From contig CM057453.1 in the NCBI GenBank assembly GCA_016271365.2, positions 1,090,079,001-1,090,143,000 on the forward strand: a stretch of 64,000 bases of DNA, written 5' to 3'. Numbering within the stretch: position 1 is the first letter of the stretch; every line of letters starts with the position of its first letter. The notes beneath the pieces are model-generated. The model saw nothing but the letters and a program-made list of their open reading frames with translations, searched no databases and was not told the origin of the DNA. Positions 57,728 to 64,000 of the stretch are shown here, one piece after another. A program made the position numbers and the translations under genes. The stretch comes from Neoceratodus forsteri (Eukaryota > Chordata > Ceratodontiformes > Ceratodontidae).

Positions 57728-58255
57728 ACGGGTTCCATGTGAATTGAGCGAGGCAAATACGGTGAAATCAAAAACGGCGAATCAAAATGGGCGAGCGAAA
57801 TAATGGCTCATCCCAGCAATAATGCAGCACATTACAGCTACAAATCGACTGCAGCTGAAAACGCCAACAGCTTCCCCCTTCTGGCTTCTCAAAACTTCCG
57901 CAGACATCCTCTCCATACAATATCACCTCCTCCACACTCGGAACAGCTACTGATACTAGCACACTCGCCAGCTACACAAACTTTTATTGCCAGCAACCAC
58001 ATGCACCTGTTGCACCTTGTCACCACACCGTACCTCTTTATTCATGCAGGGGGCTTTGCACCCCCATGGGGGGGGCTGTGCCCCACACACCTCCCCGTTT
58101 CCAATTATCTAACACCACGCCGCTCATTGACCACCTTGAATGCTGAATCTGTGCATTCATTGTTATTCTGAAGTCACTCTTATTGTAGTTGTCTAGTTTA
58201 TTTAGCCCAATTTGATTCGCCCAAATTGACTAGCCCTTATTACGTGATACCACTG
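57728..58255. mobile_element. Putative MITE inserted in the Gag-like region of D2
   Basis: The segment is bounded by GTATCACG on the left and CGTGATAC on the right, with similar subterminal stretches CGAATCAAAATGGGCGAGCG and, inverted, CGAATCAAATTGGGC. DIRS Gag sequence reads on either side (QQQYH left, TVIANFGESLFG right), so foreign DNA lies between. The terminal repeats are short and imperfect and no duplication is obvious; boundaries are approximate. The 122-codon frame inside (57803-58171) has no recognised domain. Confidence 0.55.
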
Positions 58256-58700
58256 TCATTGCAAACTTTGGCGAGTCGCTCTTTGGGGCATTGGTAGAGC
58301 TCCTCCCCCATCTTCCAGCTAATATATTGCTACCAGTTGAAGATGGTCAAAGACCAGGGTCACTCACTGGCTAAACATCAGCTTCAGGTGGCCTTGGACA
58401 TGGGTGACGGTTGTGCCTGTGCCATGGCTACAGCTGTCGACATGCGTTGTATGACCTGGCTGAGGCTCTCCACCTTTACGGTGAACAAAGTCCCCCTTCT
58501 TGGGCACCATTCTTTTCGGTCTTGGGGTGGAAGCACATTTCACGCGAATTGAGAAGTTCAGGGCCACTCTGGATTCTGTGGTTTTGTCCTAGAAGGATCA
58601 AAGCCTAAAAGCAAGCCTTTCAGTTGTAGTCCTTTCAGCCACAACAACCTCAGCAGCAGCCCCAGCAATGGCAGTTTCAGCGTTAGCATCCGAAAATTAA
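58256..58700 (+). pseudogene. DIRS Gag-like ORF relic (D2)
   Basis: After the MITE the frame reads TVIANFGESLFG, then CACAMATAVDMRCMTWLRLS near 58,411. NKVPLL follows, and HFTRIEKFRATLDSVVLS near 58,538, then a Gln-rich stretch (QQPQQQPQQWQFQ). These are conserved blocks of vertebrate DIRS first ORFs. Several frame changes are needed to follow it. Earlier Gag sequence lies at 56,440-57,725, where an Arg/Ser-rich patch occurs near 56,480. Confidence 0.7.
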
Positions 58701-58829
58701 GTTTGGTGATCAGGGCAAAAAAGTGTGGGGGTGGCAAAGATGGTAGTGTTTCTGACCCCAGCAATCAAAGCCCCTTCCAAGGCTGTGCAGTGGCGGGTTG
58801 TGGGGTGTCATTCCCCTTCCCGTCCAGAC

Positions 58830-59610
58830 ACTGTCCCAGCTCCCAGTCGGATGTCAGTTGTACCACTTCTTGCCACAATGGTTCACCATTACCTCAGGCA
58901 AATGGTTTCTAGAATTGGTGAGCGGAGGGCTGTTTCTGCTTTTTGAGGCTCTCCTGCTGTATCGACTCCAAGCTCCTTAGGGGTTCAGGGTGCTGCAGAA
59001 CACGTTGGTGCTTCCAGCAGACATTATTCAGCTTCTGGAGCAGAGGGTAGTAGCATGTATTTCAGACACCCTCTCCTCTCAGAGATACATGTCCAGGTAC
59101 TTCTGAATCTGAAACAGATGGGGAAGGGGCTGGTCCCTACCTAAATGACTGCCTGATAGCTGGCCCATCCTTGGAAGCTGTGGAGAGGTTCAAGGATCTG
59201 GCCCTCCAGACCTGTCAGGACTTGGGTCTTTTGGTCAACCAAGCCAAGTCTGAGTTAGTCCCGTCACAGGTGATCAAGTTCATCAGGACAGAGCTAGATT
59301 CCCTGTGGGCCAAGGCCTGCCTCCCTGTGGAGCAAGCATCAGATCTTTCCTCCTTTGCCCGATTTTTTTTTTTTTTTTTTTTTTTCAATTTCAGCTGTTG
59401 TGCCCTACCCTGGACTTACTGTGGCTGCTGGAGTACATGGAATCTTCCACCAACGTAGCCTGCTGGATTCCCTGGTGGATATGTCACCTGCACTGTGGGG
59501 ATTGAACTGACAGTTGTCTCAGTACCTAGATCACTTGGACCAGCTGCTTGTTGTGACCAAGCTGATGTGGGATGCCATCCAGTGGTACTGATCCCACAAG
59601 ACCTGGTGGA
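58830..59610 (+). pseudogene. DIRS RT relic with internal deletion (D2)
   Basis: The RT N-terminus is visible near 58,850 (LPQWFTITSGKWFLELVSGG). The next recognisable block is PYLNDCLIAGPSLEAVERFK near 59,142, so the fingers and motif A are missing. The catalytic box YLDD reads YLND. The thumb continues with GLLVNQAKSELVPSQVIKFI to 59,350, followed by a 23-base T-run (59,363-59,385), and then the LDQLLVVTKLMWDAIQWYW connection near 59,545. The copy cannot encode active RT. Confidence 0.75.
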
Positions 59611-59619
59611 GGGAATCCC

Positions 59620-60240
59620 AGTTGACCACCCAGAACTGTCCATCGTGCTTATGACGGACGTGTCTCAGGTGGGGTGGGGAACACACCTATGGGAGATCAC
59701 AGAGCCTACAGGTTCTGGTCACCTTGGGAGTCCCATCACTGCATCATCCTGCTGGAGCTCAAGGCAGTACGTCTGGCTCTGATGGAATATGCACCATTGA
59801 TTTGGGGTCAGGTCGTTCAGGTCAAGACGCAGAGTATAGCCACCATGTTCTTCCTAAACATGCAGGGTGGAACACACTCCTTTTTGTTGTGTAAGGAGGC
59901 TTTCTGCGCCTGGACACTTGTGTGCAGCCTGAGTGCAGATGATCTGGTGATCCGTGTAGAGGAAAAGAGCAATCCGCTGGTTGGTGCATTTATCTGGGTC
60001 AGAGGAACATTGTAGGAGTAGTTCCTGCATCAGGAGGTGATAAGCCACCTGTTCTCCCGGGGGGGGGGGGGCACCCTTCTAGTGGATCTGTTTGCCTCTT
60101 GGGGAACAGAAAACTGAGGCCATTCTGTACCTGCCTTCACAGTCCAGGCCACTATTCATGAGGCCTTGAATCTCAACCTCCTGTATGCCTTCCCTTCCTT
60201 CCCCTTGGTCCCCAAGGTCGTGTTCAAGGCTGGATGGACA
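59620..60240 (+). pseudogene. DIRS RNase H domain (D2)
   Basis: Frame pieces contain IVLMTDVSQVGWGTHL near 59,643 (first acidic position, DAS changed to DVS) and HHCIILLELKAVRLALMEYA near 59,735, with the conserved Glu of the LELKA block. VQVKTQSIATMFFLNMQGG near 59,815 has TDNTT decayed to TQSIA, and THSFLLCKEAF follows. Later PVDLFAS-type sequence (LLVDLFASWGTEN) appears near 60,080. The order and spacing match DIRS RNase H. Two of the acidic positions are altered. Confidence 0.75.
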
Positions 60241-60252
60241 AGGCATAGATGA

Positions 60253-60337
60253 TCTGGGTCGCCCCTGAAAATGGGACCCTCAGGGCTCAGAGGGCCTACC
60301 CGGTCACCAAAATTGAATAAATAAAACAAATAAAAAT
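60253..60337 (+). mobile_element. 85-bp retroposon tail inserted in D2
   Basis: CTGGGTCGCCCCTGAAAATG, then a GGGCCTACC block and an A-rich AATAAATAAAACAAATAAAAA tail, match the repeats at 21,225 and 61,390. DIRS coding sequence on the two sides joins as a continuing frame (GWTRHR left, IASNWVRQFWY right), so this is a tiny, heavily 5'-truncated insertion. Confidence 0.75.
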
Positions 60338-60344
60338 CCCTGAT

Positions 60345-61140
60345 AGCCTCAAACTGGGTGAGGCAGTTCTGGTATCTGAATTTTCTCAGCCTCAGCAGTA
60401 GGCCTCTGTTGTGGTTACCTCTCCACTCAGATCTGCTGACCAGACAACAGGGGAAGATCTTGCACCTGGACCTTCACTCCCTGCATCTCTCAGTCTGGTT
60501 CCTGAGAGGCTAGATTTCCAGACTCAGGGTCTTTTCGGAAGATGTTCTTCATGTTGTGAAGGTGTTCCATAAGGAGCTGTAAATTCTATGCAAAGTGGAA
60601 GAGGTTTTCTATCTGTTGCCAGGGTAAGGAGATTGATCCCCTTACCTGCCCCATAAGAAGCATCCTCTACTACCTGTGCTCCCTCTCTGTCCAGACTATA
60701 AGGGACGACCCTCATGGTGACCTGGCAGCCATCTTTGCTTACCAGGCATGGGCTGGTATGCTGACTGTGACACAGGAGAAGGTGGTTGATGCTTTTTCAG
60801 AGGCCTGGATTACTGGTTCCTTTCGATGTGTGAAACACCACTTCCATGTGACTTACTGCTGGTGTTAGCAGTGCTCATGCGCAAGCCATTTGAGCCTATG
60901 CAGCAATGTGTAAGATGTCACATTTGTCATGGAAGACCACTGTACCCTGTCGTGCCAGTCCTGCTCTGCTGTGTTCTGACTCTGAGCTGTTTCACTCCTA
61001 CTTCAACTGTGATCCGGTGTTACTGAATTCTCTGCCTCAGTACCAGCATCTACTGATCTTACTTTGAGAAACAGCTCTTGCAGCAGGTTACACCATAAGG
61101 ACTGAAGCCGGCAGGTGCCAGGACCTCATGGAAAAATTCT
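60345..61140 (+). pseudogene. DIRS region between RNase H and recombinase, with recombinase start (D2)
   Basis: Frame pieces read ASNWVRQFWYLNFLSLSS, DLLTRQQGKILHLDLHSLHL and VWFLRG, the blocks that precede the recombinase in DIRS. They are followed by remnants such as YLCSLSVQTIRDDPHGDLAA near 60,670. Stops are frequent. The segment ends where a retroposon tail is inserted near 61,143. Confidence 0.6.
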
Positions 61141-61142
61141 AG

Positions 61143-61465
61143 CTAGCAATACCAGCGAGGGACCACCCCTTGACAGACTGTATGTATTATAAAAATCTCT
61201 GCCTTTGCACCTTGATTATCTGTTGTAAATCGCTACCTCTGTACCTGTTTATTCTGTATAATTTTGTAAATACTGTATGTGCATCTTGTATTTTGTATCT
61301 TTATTATGTTCTACAGACTATTGTAAAGTGCTGTTGTGCACTTATCTGTTGCTTTTATGTATTGTTTCTCTGTATCTCCTCTTCCCCCAGGTCACCCCTG
61401 AAAAAGGGACGTTCTGTCTCAGTGGGCCTACGTGGTTACCAAAATTCAAATTAATTAATTCTTGG
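61143..61465 (+). mobile_element. About 320-bp retroposon tail inserted in D2
   Basis: T-rich sequence with TGTAAAT repeats is followed by GGTCACCCCTGAAAAAGGG, GTCTCAGTGGGCCTACGTGG and an AATTAATTAATT end. It is the longest of three related tails in the window (with 21,060-21,300 and 60,253-60,337). DIRS recombinase sequence resumes directly after it at TGGTTACCTTCACATCAGCC. The left edge is approximate. Confidence 0.65.
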
Positions 61466-62130
61466 TTACCTTCACATCAGCCAGAAGGATCAGTCAGCTT
61501 CATGCTCTCTTGGTGCAATCTCTGAATGTTGTCTTCTACAAGGAAAGTTCTTCCTAAAGGTCATATTGAAGTTTCAAGTTAAACAGGTGATTACCTTACC
61601 AGTACACTTTACCAACCTAACCACGGAGACCAATGGCAAGATCCATACCCTGGAGCTGTGCAGTGCACTGTATTATTACATGGAGCACGTGGTGTGACTC
61701 ACCAGCTGTTTCTGAGATACAGTGAAGCTGCAGCTGACAGACTGGCAGCAAAGCGGATGATTGCTATTGACCTTTTCTATAGGTTGACTTGTAGGGAGTC
61801 ACCTGAAGGGCTTAGGGCTAATTCCATATTGCGTACAGTATAGCTGCCTCAGTGGCTGATTTGAGGGATATTCACATTGCAGAGATATTCAGGGCTGCAA
61901 CCTAAAGTACACACCTTCATCTCCCATTACAGCATAAACATCATGAGTCATTGGGATGCTGCATTTGTGTCCTCAGTCCTCCAATTTCTGTTTGCCAAAT
62001 AGGTGTGCACACCTTGCCCTCTCCTCTTAGATGAATTCTAGGAATCTGTGGATGTGAACTACCATTAATAGGATTATGGTTACAGGTGAGTAACCTGTAT
62101 ATCTGGCCTCTACACTCTGAGTACATATCT
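61466..62130 (+). pseudogene. DIRS tyrosine recombinase relic (D2)
   Basis: The recombinase would insert circular DNA copies by recombination. Sequence begins LVTFTSARRISQLHALLVQS near 61,465 (the first catalytic Arg region). It continues near 61,840 with AASVADLRDIHIAEIFRAAT and, after a frame change, VHTFISHYSINIM near 61,910, which keeps the HY pair expected to hold the tyrosine nucleophile. At least five stops and shifts break it. It is followed by the conserved 3' non-coding stretch of the element near 62,060. Confidence 0.7.
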
Positions 62131-62544
62131 CTTTAGTTCATGTTGTGGGGAAGGACAATACACTGGCATACTTTGGGGTCATGTCCCACACTAGTGGTCC
62201 ATGAAACAAACTATGTTGTGGTTAGTTTTCAGGTAGTGGGATGTTCCAGAGGTAGATCTTTTATTGCCTCATGGGAAAACAAGAAGATACCACGGTTCAG
62301 TTGCAGAGCCCCCAGTGTCTGGGAACAATCCTGGAAGATGGTCCCAGTATGTACTTGGGGAAACAGTTTCCTTTATGCTTTCTTACACTTTCATTTGATA
62401 CAGAAAGTATTTCTGAAAGTGAGGGTGCAACAGGTACCCATGATCCTGATAGCACCAGACTTGCCCAGGCAGCCGTGGCACTCCCTGTAACTCCAGATGT
62501 CCAAAAGAACTCAAACTCTGCCTCAGTGTCATGTCCTTCTGACA

Positions 62545-62880
62545 GTGTCGGCGGCACAGTTGGTAGCATGCTCTCCTCTGGGGCTGGAAGATCAGGTGGT
62601 CGTGGGTCCTATCCCCACACTAGGTACTAGGGGTAATACCCTTAACTGACACTGTTGTACAGTATGAGGGGGGTGCTGCACAGTTGAGGTGCTGTCCTTT
62701 GAATGAGATGTTCAGCTGACGTCCCTTGTGCCCAACTCTGGTCACTGTCTAGGTGGAAGTAAAAGATCCCATGGCACTTGGTGATGAAGAGTAAGGGAGT
62801 TCCTCCAGTATCCTGGCCAACATTCCCTCATCAATAAAACGGGTCCATGTAGCCCACCCCTCCAGGATGCACATGGAAAC
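62545..62880 (+). mobile_element. tRNA-derived SINE inserted in D3
   Basis: The head GGCACAGTTGGTAGCATGC resembles a tRNA A-box region and GTGGGTCCTATCCCC a decayed B box. The body includes GCTGTCCTTTGAATGAGATG, AAAAGATCCCATGGCACTTG and TATCCTGGCCAACATTCCC, a central block I recall from several fish and tetrapod SINE families. The end is CATCAATAAAAC. DIRS frame is lost at one side (QMSKRTQTLPQCHVL) and resumes after it, so it is an insertion. The exact family name is uncertain. Confidence 0.65.
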
Positions 62881-63631
62881 TAGCTATCACAGGTTAGTAT
62901 ACTTTTCCTGGTCAAAAATGTTAAATACGCTCAATCTGGATTCCTGTTCAGCTGAGGATGCAACAATTTCATTAATATTGGATTATTTATTATGTTGAAG
63001 TCCCTGGGCTAAAGGCTGGCATCTTTAAAGGTGCATTTGTCAGTCATTGGCTGCCATTTCGGCATTTAGGTCCATGGTGTTCAGCAGAATATTTGTTTGC
63101 ACATCTATTGTTTAGGAGATTCTTTACAGGCATCTCATGTGAGCTGAACTGAGTCCTTACTCTGTTAATGACCTACCTCTTTGAACCTATGACCACAGCC
63201 TGGAAAACATCATTCATGGTGGTTGCTACATCAGCAGGGAGGTTCAAGGGGCTACAAGTCCTCTGCATTGAACCCTCATATTTGATTTCCTCATGAAAGA
63301 AGTGGTGTTAAGCAACAGTTCCGCACAAAGCTGGTGTCAGTATTCCACTTGAATCAGACTGTTGCCATGCTGCTGTATATCTCAAGGCTGCATGCTGTTA
63401 AAGAGGAAGAAAAATGTTGTACACTATCAGAAGGGTCTTTAGTTTTTACAAGTCTAGAACAGAGGACATTAGCAATAATAAATAATTGTTGGTCACATAT
63501 GGCGAGGTGTCAAATGAACACTCGACCGCTAAACAGGCCATATTGAGATGTACAGTATCTGCAATAAATTTCTGCTAGACCAAGACGGGGAGAGCATCCC
63601 CCACTCCGCTATGAATACTGCAGCATCATTG

Positions 63632-63870
63632 GCAGCTAGAAGTAAGTAAGTAAAAATGTATCTGTTTAGCACCCAATCCCAGAGGTTCTGATCGCTGTAC
63701 AGGCAGATGGGGGGAAAACATCAATAAAAGGCAGAAACAAATGACAATAAAACGAGTAACACAAAAATCATCAGTTAAGATAAAATAGTGCATCAGTTTT
63801 ATAGTTCTTAACTATAAATAGTCTTCATAAGCTTTTTTAAAAAGATGGGCCAAATGATGTCAGAAAAAGA
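63632..63870 (-). mobile_element. 3' end of an L2/Rex-type LINE inserted antisense in D3
   Basis: The minus strand ends in a TTACTTACTTA-type tail at 63,632. Internal sequence TAAAAATGTATCTGTTTAGC, CCAGAGG and GCTGTACAG parallels the 3' end of the antisense LINE at 15,575-15,650 (GTAATTTTATTTCTTTGGC, CCTGGG, GTGCCGTACAG). DIRS recombinase sequence continues on both sides. Only about 240 bases of the LINE are present. Confidence 0.6.
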
Positions 63871-63889
63871 TGGGCAAAGAAGGAAAGTG

Positions 63890-64000
63890 CCATTGGCAGA
63901 AATTTGTAATGCTGCTACCTGGTCCATAGTACACACATTAACATCTCACTGTTGCCTGGAACCAGGCTAAAGAGGATGCTAGAACTGGGAGTTATGTACT
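63890..64000 (+). pseudogene. DIRS recombinase C-terminal block (D3)
   Basis: Reads VPLAEICNAATWSIVHTLTS followed by HCCLEPG and a stop. In D2 the matching block is VHTFISHYSIN. The AATWS block is a strongly conserved landmark of DIRS recombinases, lying just before the tyrosine. Here the expected tyrosine codon reads TGT (Cys), which would abolish strand cleavage if this is the nucleophile. Confidence 0.65.

Larger units (their letters stand above)
56395..62135 (+). mobile_element. DIRS-type retrotransposon D2, Gag to tyrosine recombinase
   Basis: The order is a Gag-like region, an RT with an internal deletion, an RNase H and a tyrosine recombinase, all on the plus strand. It is interrupted by a MITE (57,728-58,255) and two retroposon tails (60,253-60,337 and 61,143-61,465). 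DIRS elements integrate through a tyrosine recombinase instead of an integrase or endonuclease and make no target duplication, so ends are hard to set. The 3' end near 62,135 is placed where recombinase homology stops and copy D3 begins. Confidence 0.8.
62136..64000 (+). mobile_element. DIRS-type retrotransposon D3, RNase H end to recombinase, runs off the window
   Basis: Starts with RNase H sequence: VPEVDLFIASWENKKIPRFS-like text near 62,240 and LIQKVFLKVRVQQVPMILIA near 62,395, then PDLPRQPWHSL. A SINE interrupts at 62,545-62,880. Recombinase sequence resumes with LILDYLL and LASLKVHLSVIGCH-like blocks near 62,980. It reaches VSVFHLNQTVAMLLY near 63,330 and, after another insertion at 63,632-63,870, NAATWSIVHTLTSHCCLEPG near 63,915. 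The last block shows HCC where D2 has HYS. The 3' end is outside the window. Confidence 0.78.

Noticed and set aside
59363..59385. Poly(A) tail of an antisense retroposon in D2
   Set aside because: A 23-base T-run is present, but no retroposon body could be recognised next to it and no duplication is apparent, so it is noted only as a simple repeat within the RT relic.
62545..62620. Functional tRNA gene
   Set aside because: The A and B box-like sequences are decayed and continuous with a SINE body; no complete cloverleaf could be traced.
1..64000. Prokaryotic or phage origin, operons, CRISPR arrays
   Set aside because: There are no long intact genes, no ribosome binding sites, no regularly spaced short repeats, and the coding remnants are vertebrate-type transposons. 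Nothing supports a bacterial or viral source.
1..64000. A new cellular defence or regulatory system
   Set aside because: I looked for clustered unknown genes with conserved order and found none; every clustered coding signal resolves to a known transposon class or to the few unassigned fragments listed.

Overview
This window reads as nuclear DNA of a large, repeat-rich non-mammalian tetrapod, not a prokaryote. There are no operons, no ribosome binding sites and no long intact genes. Almost every stretch with coding character is a decayed retrotransposon or DNA transposon. The mix is several CR1-type LINEs whose ORF1 carries an SGNH esterase, L2/Rex-type LINEs, an L1/Tx1-type LINE with a clear target duplication, DIRS-type tyrosine-recombinase retrotransposons, a MULE transposase with a FLYWCH finger, TTAA-flanked Kolobok/T2-like MITEs, and a MIR SINE. 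That mix suits an amphibian such as a caecilian, or another large-genome tetrapod. The species is inference and cannot be proved from this sequence.

Layout. 1-7,000 is a nest of three CR1 copies (family A): A1, then A2 in its 3' tail, then antisense A3 inside A2. 7,000-8,460 is unassigned. 8,460-10,060 is an old CR1 with ORF1 and endonuclease. 11,795-15,475 holds two joined CR1 copies of a second family (family B), the second interrupted by a short family A insertion. 15,560-17,655 is an antisense L2/Rex-type LINE with an intact YADD box. 18,105-19,430 is the best candidate for host-gene sequence: two possible exons, a stop codon and a poly(A) signal. It is followed at 19,544-20,213 by a near-perfect palindromic foldback element. 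21,690-24,960 is a second antisense L2/Rex-type LINE. 26,034-26,755 is a second large inverted repeat. 28,845-31,890 is an old CR1 containing a MIR. 31,900-36,640 has no recognisable gene.

36,640-37,195 is a CR1 tail. 38,131-42,185 is an L1/Tx1-type LINE flanked by a 12-bp duplication; it sits at the end of a degenerate antisense protein-like reading frame at 42,186-42,570. 43,155-45,122 is antisense CR1 copy A4, abutting a FLYWCH/MULE transposase relic. 46,780-54,230 is one DIRS element split by CR1 copy A5, which is itself split by CR1 copy B4. 54,235-56,394 is CR1 copy A6, which contains a 543-bp TTAA MITE. 56,395-64,000 is two more DIRS copies, D2 and D3, interrupted by a MITE, a SINE and several LINE tails.

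Taken together the window is a layered transposon record. Insertions can be ordered by nesting, and several junctions can be checked against uninterrupted paralogues inside the same window. All autonomous elements appear inactive: frames are broken, and many reverse-transcriptase catalytic boxes are altered, each copy in its own way. I see no evidence for a new cellular system. The most useful observations are the palindromic elements, the candidate host exons, the protein-like fragment beside the L1/Tx1 insertion, and the nested-insertion chronology.
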